Shown here one piece after another: positions 31,866-43,358 of a DNA stretch of 64,000 nucleotides. A program made the translations under genes and the position numbers. The notes beneath the pieces were generated by a model, which made no database searches, was not told the DNA's origin, and saw nothing but the letters and a program-made list of their open reading frames with translations. The stretch's first letter is position 1. Each line of letters begins with the position of its first letter. The stretch is from Belliella baltica DSM 15883 (GTDB lineage Bacteria > Bacteroidota > Bacteroidia > Cytophagales > Cyclobacteriaceae), in NCBI RefSeq assembly GCF_000265405.1, contig NC_018010.1:1798001-1862000 (forward strand). Direction: 5' to 3'.

Positions 31866-32635
31866 TCCAATATAAGACTTTCGAGGAAGTCCAATTAATT
31901 AAAGAAAGTGCTCAAATATTAGGCAAAGCCCACGGGGAAGTTGCTAAACATGTAAAAGCAGGTGTTCAAACCTCTTTTCTTGACAAAATTGCGGAGGAAT
32001 ATATAAGGGATCACAAAGGTGTACCTTCCTTCAAAGGATATAATGGTTTTCCAGCATCACTTTGTATTTCAGTAAATGAAGTGGTTGTACATGGTTTTCC
32101 AAGTAATTACGTATTGAAAGATGGCGATATAATCTCGGTAGATTGTGGAGTCTTTCACCAAGGTTTTCATAGCGATTGCGCTTATACTTACCCTGTCGGT
32201 GAAGTTTCTTCAGATATATTGTCATTGCTCAAAGCGACTAAGGAGTCGTTGTATCTTGGGATTGAGAAAGCAACTTTCGGTAATCGTGTTGGTGATATTG
32301 GCCACGCAATTCAAAAGTTTGTCGAGTCTAAAGGTTTTACAATAGTTCGAGAGTTAGTTGGTCATGGTTTAGGTAAACACCTTCATGAAGCTCCAGAAGT
32401 TCCAAATTATGGTAAAAGAGGTAGCGGACCTCTTCTCAATGAAGGTTTGGTTATAGCTATCGAACCGATGGTCAATCTTGGCACCAGAAATATTGTACAA
32501 GAAAGAGATGGTTGGACAATAAGAACTGCTGATAGAAAGGCATCAGCACACTACGAGCATACAGTAGCCATTTTCAAGGATAGAACCGAGATTCTGACTA
32601 CACATCAATATATAGAAGATAATTATAAATTCTAA
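31862..32635 (+). CDS. map: Type I methionine aminopeptidase
   Basis: Methionine aminopeptidase removes the initiator methionine from new proteins. The 257 residues carry the five metal-ligand motifs of the pita-bread fold: Asp in SVDCGV, Asp in HSDCAYTY, His in [14 protein letters not shown], Glu in IAIEPMVN and Glu in AHYEHTVAI. No extra N-terminal zinc domain is present, so it is the short type I enzyme. It overlaps secY by four bases and is two bases from infA. adk, which many bacteria carry between secY and map, is absent here. Confidence 0.98.
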   Translation: MIQYKTFEEVQLIKESAQILGKAHGEVAKHVKAGVQTSFLDKIAEEYIRDHKGVPSFKGYNGFPASLCISVNEVVVHGFPSNYVLKDGDIISVDCGVFHQGFHSDCAYTYPVGEVSSDILSLLKATKESLYLGIEKATFGNRVGDIGHAIQKFVESKGFTIVRELVGHGLGKHLHEAPEVPNYGKRGSGPLLNEGLVIAIEPMVNLGTRNIVQERDGWTIRTADRKASAHYEHTVAIFKDRTEILTTHQYIEDNYKF

Positions 32636-32637
32636 AT

Positions 32638-32856
32638 ATGGCTAAACAGACATCTATTGAACAAGATGGTACTATAGTAGAAGCATTGTCTAATGCAATG
32701 TTTAAAGTGGAGCTTGAAAATGGGCATCAGTTGATTGCGCATATTTCAGGAAAAATGAGAATGAATTATATTAAGATTCTTCCAGGAGATAAAGTAAAAT
32801 TAGAGCTCTCTCCTTACGATCTTTCTAAAGGTAGAATTGTTTATCGATACAAATAA
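32638..32856 (+). CDS. infA: Translation initiation factor IF-1
   Basis: IF-1 is a single OB fold that occupies the 30S A site during initiation. The 72 residues contain [36 protein letters not shown] and [21 protein letters not shown], all typical. Length is exactly as usual. Followed by rpmJ after six bases. Confidence 0.98.
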   Translation: MAKQTSIEQDGTIVEALSNAMFKVELENGHQLIAHISGKMRMNYIKILPGDKVKLELSPYDLSKGRIVYRYK

Positions 32857-32862
32857 ACTGTC

Positions 32863-32979
32863 ATGAAAGTAAAGGCATCAATCAAGAAAAGAAGTGTTGA
32901 CTGTAAAGTGATCAGAAGAAATGGAAAGCTTTACGTGATCAACAAGAAAAATCCTAAGTTTAAACAAAGACAAGGTTAA
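32863..32979 (+). CDS. rpmJ: 50S ribosomal protein L36, ligand-poor form
   Basis: A 38-residue protein read from ATG at 32863: [20 protein letters not shown], then [18 protein letters not shown]. Length, position between infA and rpsM, and the KFKQRQG ending identify L36. The zinc-binding version has CxxC, a third cysteine and a histidine; here only one of the cysteines (Cys14) remains and the others are Ser, Asn and Phe, so this is the zinc-free form. That may help the cell under zinc limitation, which is inference. Confidence 0.95.
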   Translation: MKVKASIKKRSVDCKVIRRNGKLYVINKKNPKFKQRQG

Positions 32980-32984
32980 TAATT

Positions 32985-33362
32985 ATGGCAAGAATTGCAG
33001 GAGTTGACATTCCAGACAACAAGCGAGGAGAAATCGGCCTTACTTATATCTTCGGTATAGGTAGAAGTGCAGCTAAGGCTATCCTAGAGAAAGCAGGCAT
33101 TTCCTTTGACAAGAAAGCGGGTGAGTGGGATGATGAAGAATCTACCGCTATTAGAAATATTATTGCTGAAGAATACAGAACAGAAGGTGTTTTGAAATCT
33201 GAGATCCAGCTTAATATTAAAAGATTAATGGATATTGGTTGTTATAGAGGTCTTAGACATAGAAAAGGTCTTCCTTTGAGAGGTCAAAAGACAAAAAATA
33301 ATGCCAGAACAAGAAAAGGTAAGAGAAAGACTGTTGCTAACAAGAAGAAAGCAACTAAATAA
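32985..33362 (+). CDS. rpsM: 30S ribosomal protein S13
   Basis: S13 contacts the P-site tRNA and forms intersubunit bridges. The 125 residues begin [25 protein letters not shown] and contain the C-terminal signature [20 protein letters not shown], followed by a lysine/arginine tail. Position rpmJ-rpsM-rpsK-rpsD-rpoA is the conserved alpha operon. Confidence 0.98.
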   Translation: MARIAGVDIPDNKRGEIGLTYIFGIGRSAAKAILEKAGISFDKKAGEWDDEESTAIRNIIAEEYRTEGVLKSEIQLNIKRLMDIGCYRGLRHRKGLPLRGQKTKNNARTRKGKRKTVANKKKATK

Positions 33363-33377
33363 ATCTTGATTTAGATT

Positions 33378-33776
33378 ATGGCTCAGAAAAGAAACGATAA
33401 AGCTAAAGGTAAAAAAAGAGTAGTTAAAGTAGAAGCGGTAGGTCAAGTGCATATCAAAGCTTCTTTTAACAATATCATCATCTCTATTACCAATAATTCT
33501 GGACAGGTGATCTCTTGGGCTTCTGCCGGTAAAATGGGATTCAGAGGTTCTAAGAAGAATACACCTTATGCAGCTCAGATGGCAGCGCAAAATTGCGGTC
33601 AAGTAGCATATGATTTAGGATTGAGAAAAATTGAGGTTTTTGTAAAAGGTCCTGGAGCAGGTAGAGAGTCTGCTATAAGAACATTACAAAATGTAGGTCT
33701 TGATGTGACTACGATTATTGATGTGACTCCACTTCCGCACAACGGATGTCGTCCTCCAAAACGTAGAAGAGTTTAA
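33378..33776 (+). CDS. rpsK: 30S ribosomal protein S11
   Basis: S11 lines the mRNA exit channel. The 132 residues contain [38 protein letters not shown] and the C-terminal signature [18 protein letters not shown]. Standard length. Basic N-terminus [16 protein letters not shown]. Confidence 0.98.
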   Translation: MAQKRNDKAKGKKRVVKVEAVGQVHIKASFNNIIISITNNSGQVISWASAGKMGFRGSKKNTPYAAQMAAQNCGQVAYDLGLRKIEVFVKGPGAGRESAIRTLQNVGLDVTTIIDVTPLPHNGCRPPKRRRV

Positions 33777-33796
33777 TTCATTAAAGAAGATATAGA

Positions 33797-34402
33797 ATGG
33801 CTAGATATAGAGGTCCAAAGGCAAAGATTGCTAGAAAATTCGGTGAGCCTATTGAAGGACAAAGCAAGGCACTTCAAAAGAAAAACTACCCTCCAGGACA
33901 ACACGGTAGAGGTAGAAGAAAAAAGCAGTCTGAATATGCTATTCAGCTTGCTGAAAAACAAAAAGCTAAATACATCTACGGTATTTTGGAAAGACAATTC
34001 TCCAAAATGTTTGATATTGCTTCAAGAAAACAAGGTATTACAGGTGAGAACTTGTTACAATTGTTAGAAGCAAGATTGGATAATGTCGTTTACAGATTAG
34101 GTATTGCTCCAACAAGAAGAGCTGCTAGACAGCTGACTTCTCACAAGCATATCTTGGTAAATGGTGAATTGGTTAATATTCCATCATATACTTTAAAACC
34201 TGGTGATGTTGTATCGGTAAGAGAGAGATCTAAGTCTCTTGAAGCGATCACTGCTAGTTTGGCAGGAAAAGGTACAGTGCGTTATTCATGGTTAGAGTGG
34301 GATAACACTTCATTAGCAGGTAAGTTCGTAAGCATTCCAGTAAGAGATGATATTCCTGAGAATATCAAAGAACAACTGATTGTCGAGCTTTACTCTAAGT
34401 AA
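33797..34402 (+). CDS. rpsD: 30S ribosomal protein S4
   Basis: S4 is a primary 16S-binding protein and, in some species, represses the alpha operon. The 201 residues begin [21 protein letters not shown] and hold the S4 domain with [20 protein letters not shown] followed by [18 protein letters not shown]. The N-terminal cysteine zinc site found in some S4 proteins is absent. rpoA follows after 31 bases. Confidence 0.98.
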   Translation: MARYRGPKAKIARKFGEPIEGQSKALQKKNYPPGQHGRGRRKKQSEYAIQLAEKQKAKYIYGILERQFSKMFDIASRKQGITGENLLQLLEARLDNVVYRLGIAPTRRAARQLTSHKHILVNGELVNIPSYTLKPGDVVSVRERSKSLEAITASLAGKGTVRYSWLEWDNTSLAGKFVSIPVRDDIPENIKEQLIVELYSK

Positions 34403-34433
34403 TATTAATTCAGACTTAAAAAGAACTATTGAT

Positions 34434-35423
34434 ATGTCCATACTAGCATTTCAAATGCCCGAAAAAGTGGTGATGGAAAAGGCAGATGATTTTCACGGCC
34501 TATTTACCTTCAAGCCACTTGAAAAAGGCTATGGGGTCACCATTGGTAATGCCTTGAGGAGAATTTTGTTATCTTCTCTTGAAGGTTATGCCATCACATC
34601 TGTGAAACTTCCAGGGGTGGTTCATGAATTTTCCACGCTTGAGGGAGTTGTAGAAGATGTAACTGATATAATTCTTAACCTGAAGCAGGTTAGATTTAAA
34701 AAGGTTCATGAAGCTATCGACGGTAAAATTACCGTAGAAGTTAAAAATCAGTCTATTTTCACTGCTGGAGATATCGCGAAATTTACTTCCTCTTTTGAGG
34801 TTTTGAATCCCGATTTGGTGATTTGCCACTTGGATGAGTCAAAAAGTTTAGAAGTTGAACTTACAGTAGAAAAGGGAAGAGGATATCTTCCTGCTGAAGA
34901 GTCCAAACCAAAGGAGCAAGTTTTTGGTGTTATCCCAATTGATGCGATTTTTACGCCTATCAAAAACGTGAAATATAGCATTGAAAATACAAGGGTAGAG
35001 CAAAAAACTGACTTCGAAAAATTGATCCTTGAGGTTACTACAGATGGGTCTATACATCCAGAAAAGGCACTTCAAGAATCAGCTAAGATTCTTATTCAGC
35101 ATTTCATGTTGTTTTCTGATCAGACTATGGTACTTGACTCTACTGGAGTTTCGGAACCTGAACCTATTGATGAAGAATTCCTTCACATGAGAAAGTTATT
35201 GAAAACTTCTCTTGGTGATTTGGATCTGTCAGTTAGAGCATTTAATTGCTTGAAAGCTGCAGACGTGAAGACGCTTGGTGATCTTGCCAAATTGGAAATT
35301 TCTGATATGATGAAATTTAGAAACTTTGGCAAAAAATCTCTTGCTGAATTGGAGCAATTAATCCAAGAAAAAGGCCTGACCTTCGGAATGGATTTATCTA
35401 AGTATAAACTTGATGAAGAGTAA
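34434..35423 (+). CDS. rpoA: DNA-directed RNA polymerase subunit alpha
   Basis: The alpha subunit nucleates polymerase assembly through its N-terminal domain ([20 protein letters not shown], the dimer signature) and contacts DNA and activators through its C-terminal domain (residues ~250-320, with [20 protein letters not shown] and [15 protein letters not shown]). The frame is open 54 bases further upstream into rpsD, but the ATG at 34434 ([15 protein letters not shown]) gives the usual 329 residues. Confidence 0.97.
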   Translation: MSILAFQMPEKVVMEKADDFHGLFTFKPLEKGYGVTIGNALRRILLSSLEGYAITSVKLPGVVHEFSTLEGVVEDVTDIILNLKQVRFKKVHEAIDGKITVEVKNQSIFTAGDIAKFTSSFEVLNPDLVICHLDESKSLEVELTVEKGRGYLPAEESKPKEQVFGVIPIDAIFTPIKNVKYSIENTRVEQKTDFEKLILEVTTDGSIHPEKALQESAKILIQHFMLFSDQTMVLDSTGVSEPEPIDEEFLHMRKLLKTSLGDLDLSVRAFNCLKAADVKTLGDLAKLEISDMMKFRNFGKKSLAELEQLIQEKGLTFGMDLSKYKLDEE

Positions 35424-35428
35424 ATAAA

Positions 35429-35944
35429 ATGAGACACGGTAAGAAATTTAACCACCTTGGAAGGACAGCAAGTCATAGAAAAGCAATGCTTTCTAACATG
35501 GCTTCCTCACTAATTCTTCACAAGCGTATTTCTACAACGCTTGCAAAGGCTAAGGAATTGAGAAAATATGTAGAGCCTCTTATCTCTAGAGCTAAGGAAG
35601 ACACTACACACAACAGAAGAATTGTATTTTCATATCTACAAAGCAAAGATTCTATCAAGACTCTTTTCGGTGAAGTAGTTGAAAAAGTTGCAACTAGACC
35701 TGGAGGATATACTAGAATTATTAAAACTGGTAATCGTCTTGGTGATAATGCTGAAATGTGTATCATCGAATTAGTTGATTTCAATGAATTGATGTTGAAA
35801 GACGCTAAACCTGCTAAGAAAACTACTAGAAGAAGTAGAAGAGGTTCAGGTGCTGCTACTGCTACAGAAACAGTTGCTAAGACTGATGATACAGCTACAG
35901 AAGCTAAAGAAGATGATAAGAAAGATGATAACGCTGCAGAATAA
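35429..35944 (+). CDS. rplQ: 50S ribosomal protein L17 with acidic tail
   Basis: L17 lies near the tunnel exit. Residues 1-120 match the family: [36 protein letters not shown], and [21 protein letters not shown]. Residues from about 125 to 171 are an Ala/Thr/Asp/Lys/Glu-rich low-complexity tail that E. coli L17 lacks; such tails are common in Bacteroidetes L17. A strong terminator follows and ends the ribosomal block. Confidence 0.97.
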   Translation: MRHGKKFNHLGRTASHRKAMLSNMASSLILHKRISTTLAKAKELRKYVEPLISRAKEDTTHNRRIVFSYLQSKDSIKTLFGEVVEKVATRPGGYTRIIKTGNRLGDNAEMCIIELVDFNELMLKDAKPAKKTTRRSRRGSGAATATETVAKTDDTATEAKEDDKKDDNAAE

Positions 35945-35969
35945 TATGTTGCTATTATCTTAATAGAGA

Positions 35970-36001
35970 GGGATTGGACTTTTGTTCAATCCCTTTTTTT
36001 A
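35970..36001 (+). terminator. Terminator after rplQ
   Basis: Ten pairs between 35970-35979 (GGGATTGGAC) and 35984-35993 (GTTCAATCCC, one G-T pair) enclose a TTTT loop and are followed by a run of seven or more T. It closes the rplC-rplQ block. Confidence 0.9.
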
Positions 36002-36042
36002 TATCCTTTGCTGTATAAGAATATTTATCTTTAGAAATTTCT

Positions 36043-36050
36043 TAAATTTG
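36043..36050 (+). promoter_or_regulatory. Candidate -7 box for carA-eno
   Basis: TAAATTTG matches the TAnnTTTG element 18 bases before the carA ATG. No TTTG is found at the expected distance upstream, so only half of the promoter is visible. It lies just after the rplQ terminator, where a new promoter is needed. Confidence 0.5.
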
Positions 36051-36068
36051 TAAAACCTTCCAGTGAAA

Positions 36069-38469
<2,401 letters not shown>

Positions 38470-38498
38470 TATGATTCAGTTTGAATAGATATAGTTAT

Positions 38499-38523
38499 AG
38501 CAGCCTTCGGGCTGCTTTTTTTT
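38499..38523 (+). terminator. Terminator after eno
   Basis: AGCAGCC at 38499-38505 pairs with GGCTGCT at 38510-38516 around a stable TTCG tetraloop, followed by a run of T to 38523. A classic intrinsic terminator for carA-eno. Confidence 0.92.
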
Positions 38524-38541
38524 GTGATGTTCAATAAACAA

Positions 38542-38571
38542 ATAAGCCTTAGCAGTCAAGCTAAGGCTTAT
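38542..38571 (-). terminator. Terminator of the small minus-strand gene
   Basis: A perfect 12-base stem, 38542-38553 with 38560-38571, and a six-base loop. Read on the minus strand it is followed by TTTGTTTATTG, so it fits as the terminator of the gene that ends at 38613, facing the eno terminator. Confidence 0.7.
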
Positions 38572-38612
38572 ATTGTAGAGTGCAATTTGTTTGTTGAAAC
38601 TGACCTAATTTC

Positions 38613-38822
38613 CTATTCGACAAAGATATCTGCAATATCTTCTCTTATCTCTGATTCGTTATTTTCTGAATAAGCGCCATTTTTTAGATGTTCTTGATAA
38701 ATTTGAGAATCTATGCAAAACATCCCTCTTCCAGGAAAGTAAAATACTGAGTCTCCAACTTTAATCGTCTTTTTTGTTTGAAGGCAAATACCCTTCTGTT
38801 TGGATTCGATAAATTTTCCCAT
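38613..38822 (-). CDS. Small protein of unknown function
   Basis: A 69-residue soluble protein, not recognised. It starts MGKFIESKQKGICLQTKKTI, has two cysteines (13 and 36) and an acidic C-terminal third (NNESEIREDIADIFVE). The central VGDSVFYFPGRGMFCIDSQIY has the look of a small beta barrel. It lies alone between the eno terminator and an AT-rich gap, with its own downstream hairpin, which supports a real gene. No function is suggested by its neighbours. Confidence 0.6.
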   Translation of the reverse strand: MGKFIESKQKGICLQTKKTIKVGDSVFYFPGRGMFCIDSQIYQEHLKNGAYSENNESEIREDIADIFVE

Positions 38823-39045
38823 GAGTGATTTTAATTATAAACTTCTTTAATATAAGGATCAAATTCCGCATTAGAAACACTTATTTTATATAGTTTATGT
38901 AGGCTTGATTTTTATCTGTTAAAATATATTTAAGGTATTGATTTTAAATGCATTATAGTTTTGATTTTTCATTCTTTTAAGTTTTGTTTTCCTTAAGAAT
39001 TTTTTGAGGTTATTTTGAATCGTTTTAATAAATAGACTTTTTTTT

Positions 39046-39053
39046 TAAGTTTG
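39046..39053 (+). promoter_or_regulatory. Candidate -7 box for the MBOAT gene
   Basis: TAAGTTTG matches TAnnTTTG 42 bases before the MBOAT start; the -33 position 19 bases upstream reads TTTT. The whole gap from 38823 to 39095 is AT-rich and holds no other gene. Confidence 0.45.
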
Positions 39054-39095
39054 TAGATTGTCTGGTTATAAAAAAGGTTTTCGAAATTTTCATTC

Positions 39096-40550
39096 ATGCT
39101 CTTCAACTCCCTGGATTTTGCTGTCTTTTTACCGATTGTATTTTTTTTATACTGGTTCGTTTTTAAGAATAATTTAAGATCTCAAAATCTTTTAATTGTA
39201 GTAGCTAGTTACGTGTTTTATGGTTGGTGGGATTGGAGATTTTTAGCGTTGATTGCTTTCAGTACTCTTGTTGATTATTTAATAGGAATAGAATTAGGGA
39301 AGGAAGGGGATAGATTCAAAAGAAGAGGGTTGTTAATTATTAGTATTTTAGTTAATATAGGTTTTCTCGGCTTTTTCAAATACTACAATTTCTTTCTAGA
39401 TAATTTCATAACAGCCTTCTCTATTGCTGGAATGCCTATAAAAGCTAATACACTGAATATTATTCTTCCTGTCGGAATAAGTTTTTATACTTTTCAGACA
39501 TTGAGCTATTCTATTGATGTGTATAGAAGAAAGCTCGAACCTACAAGGGATTGGATTTCATTTACTGCATTTGTTAGCTTTTTTCCACAGTTAGTTGCAG
39601 GCCCTATAGAACGTGCAACAAATCTTTTGCCTCAGTTTTATAAAAAGAGAATATTTGATTCTTCTGCTGCAGTAGATGGTTTAAAGCAAATATTGTGGGG
39701 CTTGTTTAAAAAAATGGTAATTGCAGATAATTGTGCAGAATACGCCAATTTGATTTTTAATAATTCTTCAGATTATTCGGGCAGTACTTTAGTTTTAGGA
39801 GCATTCTTTTTTGCCTTTCAGATTTATGGTGATTTTTCAGGTTATTCAGATATAGCTATAGGAACCTCAAGACTGTTTGGGTTTAATTTAATGCAGAATT
39901 TTGCATTCCCCTACTTCTCTCGAGACATTGCAGAATTTTGGAGAAGATGGCACATGTCGTTGACGACTTGGTTTAGAGATTACGTTTATATTCCTTTAGG
40001 AGGAAGTAGAGGAAGTCTGTATGAAAAAATCCGTAATACATTTATCATTTTCCTTGTCAGTGGATTTTGGCATGGAGCCAACTGGACTTTTATAGTTTGG
40101 GGAGCACTCAATGCAATATATTTTCTTCCTTCTTTGATTTTAGGAAAAAATAGAAAAAATTTAGATGTACCCGCAGAAGGGAATCGATTGCCAAGTTTCA
40201 GGGAAGCAATCTCCATATTGAGTACTTTTATCTTAACGGTGTTTGCTTGGATCTTCTTTAGGGTCGAAAATATGAGTCATGCATCTAGTTTCATTAGCGG
40301 GATATTCACTAAAAGCTTATTTTCTATGCCTAATTTCACTCAGTTAGAAGGCGCTCTTACTTTGTTGGTTTTGATTGCGGGATTTATCTTGATAGAATGG
40401 AAAGGCAGAGTTGGGCAATATGCGATTTCAAATTTGGGAGTAAAAAGAAGTAGATTTTTTAGATGGTCTATGTATATATTGATTATTCTTTCAATAGATA
40501 TTTTTGGAAATACATCAGAAGAGATTGAATTCATTTATTTCCAATTTTAA
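39096..40550 (+). CDS. MBOAT family membrane O-acyltransferase (AlgI-like)
   Basis: A 484-residue polytopic protein of the membrane-bound O-acyltransferase family. The AlgI-type signatures are clear: FNSLDFAVFLPIVFFLYW at the N-terminus, the segment FFPQLVAGPIERA, the motif FWRRWHMSLTTWFRDYVYIPLGG and the catalytic-histidine region FWHGANWTFIVWG. Such proteins move acyl (usually acetyl) groups across the inner membrane to an exported polysaccharide or cell wall polymer. The next gene overlaps the unit closely and encodes an SGNH-like partner, the usual AlgI/AlgJ-type pair. The acceptor polymer is unknown since no polysaccharide genes are nearby. Confidence 0.93.
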   Translation: MLFNSLDFAVFLPIVFFLYWFVFKNNLRSQNLLIVVASYVFYGWWDWRFLALIAFSTLVDYLIGIELGKEGDRFKRRGLLIISILVNIGFLGFFKYYNFFLDNFITAFSIAGMPIKANTLNIILPVGISFYTFQTLSYSIDVYRRKLEPTRDWISFTAFVSFFPQLVAGPIERATNLLPQFYKKRIFDSSAAVDGLKQILWGLFKKMVIADNCAEYANLIFNNSSDYSGSTLVLGAFFFAFQIYGDFSGYSDIAIGTSRLFGFNLMQNFAFPYFSRDIAEFWRRWHMSLTTWFRDYVYIPLGGSRGSLYEKIRNTFIIFLVSGFWHGANWTFIVWGALNAIYFLPSLILGKNRKNLDVPAEGNRLPSFREAISILSTFILTVFAWIFFRVENMSHASSFISGIFTKSLFSMPNFTQLEGALTLLVLIAGFILIEWKGRVGQYAISNLGVKRSRFFRWSMYILIILSIDIFGNTSEEIEFIYFQF

Positions 40551-40560
40551 TTTGATAGCC

Positions 40561-41442
40561 ATGAAGTCATTCTTAAAAAAGTCATCAATTTTTCTATTGT
40601 TATTATTGGTCTTAAATGTGCTCATGTTCTTCTTGATCAAACTTTTTTATATCAAGGATTATGAAGATGTTGATCTCAAATTTTCATCTTTTCTATTAGC
40701 AGATTCTCATGGTACTCCAATTGGAGACTTTTCGGAGGAGTATGATGTCCATAATTTTTCAGGTCAAAGTGATTCTTATTTGGATATGGAAAGGAAGCTA
40801 AAATACCTAATTAGAAACACAGATGTTGACACAATTTATATAAGCGTGGACGATCATACACTTTCTCCTACAAGAGAAAATCAAAATAACTTAGATCGTT
40901 CGGCGTATTATACGACTAAAGAAGATTATTCAAATTACTTTGATTATATCAATGATAAGTACTTAAAGTATTATTTGATTTTCTTGAATGACCGCTACAG
41001 TTTGGTGATAAAGAACTTCATTCAAGAAGAGTTGTTTGCTTTTTCCAAATGGGGTGGGAGCAGTTCCAAAATTCCATGGGAAAAATTAACAGTTGAGGAA
41101 CAAAAAGAAAAAAGTAAAGCTCGATTTGAGAATTATTTTGAAAAGCCTGACCCTTCTGTAAAGATGTCAGCAGCTCTCCAAAATATTATTTCTATCTGTG
41201 AGGATAATAACATTAAATTATTTGGAGTGAGATTTCCAGTTTCTAAAGTGTATTATGGGATCTTAGGTGAAGAAAGTTATCATGCTGATAGTCTGTTTTT
41301 TAAAAATGGTCTAGTAGTATTGGATTTTGACAATTTGCTCTTAGAACAAGATTCACTCTTCCGAGATATGGATCATTTGGACAAAGAAGGGGGAGGTGTT
41401 TTTGCCGATATTTTGTTTGATACTATTGATAGTATTCCCTAA
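40561..41442 (+). CDS. SGNH-like periplasmic partner of the MBOAT acyltransferase
   Basis: A 293-residue protein with one N-terminal membrane span (residues ~8-30) and an exported domain. Residues 46-50 read LADSH, the place of the nucleophile block in SGNH/GDSL-type enzymes (Asp48, Ser49, His50), and near the C-terminus DMDHL (Asp269, His272) fits the DxxH block. It lies ten bases after the MBOAT gene, so it likely completes acyl transfer to a periplasmic acceptor in the manner of AlgJ/AlgX or DltD. The frame is open upstream, but MKSFLKKSS at 40561 gives a proper membrane anchor. Overall similarity to a named family is weak. Confidence 0.7.
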   Translation: MKSFLKKSSIFLLLLLVLNVLMFFLIKLFYIKDYEDVDLKFSSFLLADSHGTPIGDFSEEYDVHNFSGQSDSYLDMERKLKYLIRNTDVDTIYISVDDHTLSPTRENQNNLDRSAYYTTKEDYSNYFDYINDKYLKYYLIFLNDRYSLVIKNFIQEELFAFSKWGGSSSKIPWEKLTVEEQKEKSKARFENYFEKPDPSVKMSAALQNIISICEDNNIKLFGVRFPVSKVYYGILGEESYHADSLFFKNGLVVLDFDNLLLEQDSLFRDMDHLDKEGGGVFADILFDTIDSIP

Positions 41443-41461
41443 GGAATCTGAGCTTCTAGCA

Positions 41462-41495
41462 AAAAAAAAGACTGATCTACTGACCAGTCTTTTCC
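41462..41495 (-). terminator. Bidirectional terminator between the SGNH-like gene and degP
   Basis: GACTGATC and GACCAGTC form an eight-pair stem with one mismatch around TACT; A tracts lie on the left and T on the right. On the minus strand the stem is followed by nine T, so it should end the protease gene, and it can also act on the plus strand. Confidence 0.7.
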
Positions 41496-41521
41496 AAACA
41501 ACTCAAACACTAAATTAATCT

Positions 41522-43018
41522 TTATTCCACAGTAACTTCAAAGTAATATTCTTGGCCATTTGGATATAAACCTAATATTACTATTTCCTCTCCTTTATTT
41601 TCTCCTAAAATCTGGATGACATCATTGGCGTTACTAATTCTGTATCTTCCATCAGAACCTATAATCGAGGTAATAATAAAGCCCGGTCTTGCTCCGGATT
41701 TTTCCCATTCTTTATTATCCACTGAAAGTATGGATGCTCCTCCTTGGATATTTAGTTTTTCTTGAATATTCGATTTTAAATCCTCAAAAGTGACTCCTGA
41801 ATATTCTAGCACGACTGGAACCTCTTTTTTCACTATTTTAGTATCGCCAGAAATATTTTTCAAAGTAGCTTTTACTTCTTCTTCTTTTCCGTCTCTAAGA
41901 TATTTTAAACTTACTTGGTCTCCCGGACGCTTTCTTGCAACCATTTCCTGAAGTTTTGCAACTGAATTTGTGCTTACCCCATCTACACCAATAATAATAT
42001 CACCTTTTTGTAGGCCAGCATCTGCACCGCCACTTCCTTCATTTACTCCATTTACATAGACTCCTTGTGAGACGTTAATGTCTAACTCAAACTGATCAAT
42101 AAGCTCTGGGGAAACATCTATTATCGTGACTCCAAGCAATCCTCTTTGAACGGTGCCGTATTTGAGTAAATCATCAACTACTTTGTTGACAATTGAACTT
42201 GGAACAGCAAACGCATATCCATTGAAAGTACCTGTTCTTGATGCAATCGCAGTGTTAATACCAATTAATTCACCTGCTAAATTGACTAATGCACCCCCTG
42301 AATTCCCTGGGTTCACGACAGCATCAGTCTGAAGAAAGGATTCGATAGACAAATCATTTTCACCTGTTCTTAAAATGCCAATGTTTCTTGCTTTAGCACT
42401 GATAATGCCTGCAGTAACTGTAGAAGTTAAGTCAAATGGATTTCCCACTGCCAATACCCATTCACCTATATTTGTCTCATCAGAATTCCCAAACCTAACG
42501 AAGGGTAATCCATCCTTTTCAATTTTTAATAAGGCCAAATCAGTCGTAGGATCTGTTCCAATCACTCTTGCAGTATACCTCGTATTGTTTTCTAAGGATA
42601 TTTCTACTTTGGTGGCATTTTCTATTACGTGATTATTTGTGACTATATAGCCATCTTCAGAAATAATTACACCAGAGCCAGAACTCCTTGCCTCTCTGGG
42701 CATTTGGTTTCTTTCGGGAGATCTAAATCCGAAAAGTTCTTCAAATGGATCTGAACCTCTTTGTCTTTGAGATACAGTAACTGAACTCTTTACATGAACT
42801 ACAGCAGGAGTCACAAGCTCTGCGGCAGCTACGAAGTTAATTCCATCAGGAACTGTGAATTTGTCATTTGAAAGCCAATTCACGAAGCTTGTATCTTGTT
42901 TTTCAGAAAAGGTGGTTGCTGTATTTTGCTTTGATAAATAGCTTACACCTGCTAAAGCAACTATACCACCAATTAATGAGGCTAAGATAATACCTAGGAA
43001 AAATTGCTTTTTATTCAT
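41522..43018 (-). CDS. degP: Do/HtrA-family periplasmic serine protease
   Basis: A 498-residue DegP-like protease and chaperone of the envelope. An N-terminal hydrophobic segment (residues 7-27) serves as signal anchor. The trypsin-like domain has His130 (TNNHVIEN), Asp160 (TDLALLKI) and Ser240 (NPGNSGGAL), a complete triad. Two PDZ domains follow: one starting near residue 275 (QRGLLGVTI) and a second, more divergent, from about 385. It would degrade or refold misfolded exported proteins. The gene symbol is by family; DegQ or DegS type cannot be told apart. It is transcribed alone toward a bidirectional hairpin. Confidence 0.93.
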   Translation of the reverse strand: MNKKQFFLGIILASLIGGIVALAGVSYLSKQNTATTFSEKQDTSFVNWLSNDKFTVPDGINFVAAAELVTPAVVHVKSSVTVSQRQRGSDPFEELFGFRSPERNQMPREARSSGSGVIISEDGYIVTNNHVIENATKVEISLENNTRYTARVIGTDPTTDLALLKIEKDGLPFVRFGNSDETNIGEWVLAVGNPFDLTSTVTAGIISAKARNIGILRTGENDLSIESFLQTDAVVNPGNSGGALVNLAGELIGINTAIASRTGTFNGYAFAVPSSIVNKVVDDLLKYGTVQRGLLGVTIIDVSPELIDQFELDINVSQGVYVNGVNEGSGGADAGLQKGDIIIGVDGVSTNSVAKLQEMVARKRPGDQVSLKYLRDGKEEEVKATLKNISGDTKIVKKEVPVVLEYSGVTFEDLKSNIQEKLNIQGGASILSVDNKEWEKSGARPGFIITSIIGSDGRYRISNANDVIQILGENKGEEIVILGLYPNGQEYYFEVTVE

Positions 43019-43358
43019 TTCATTTTGCGTTTATGTTTGAAATAAGATACACGAAATTTACAATCAACAGTTGTCAAAAATCAAGCTTATTGTGATGATT
43101 GATAGCGTTTTTTAACATGGTTTAACAGATTATATTGATTTGTCAATCCCACATCTATTTAACATATATTTTCAAAATCAGTTTAATAATATCTTACTTT
43201 CTATAAAATAGCTTTTACTTAGGTCAATGTTTTTCTATTAATTTCATTGATTTTGGTAGCAGTTAATGAAATGAAGATTTTGGGGATTGTGAATTGACTT
43301 AATAATTTTGATTTTATCATGTATATTGAGAGTGGTTTGAAAAGTGTAAAAAACAAAT
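43019..43358. other. Divergent intergenic region degP / mechanosensitive channel
   Basis: This 340-base AT-rich gap holds no gene. On the plus strand it carries the promoter of the channel gene. On the minus strand the complement of 43053-43060 reads TAAATTTC, close to a -7 box for the protease gene, with TTG 21 bases further up. Nothing else was recognised. Confidence 0.5.
43279..43310 (+). promoter_or_regulatory. Promoter of the MscS-like gene
   Basis: TTTG at 43279-43282, a 20-base spacer and TAATTTTG at 43303-43310 match both Bacteroidetes promoter boxes, 49 bases before the start codon. Confidence 0.7.

Noticed and set aside
34380..34433. Longer N-terminus of rpoA
   Set aside because: The extra 18 codons overlap rpsD and are not part of the conserved alpha subunit start.
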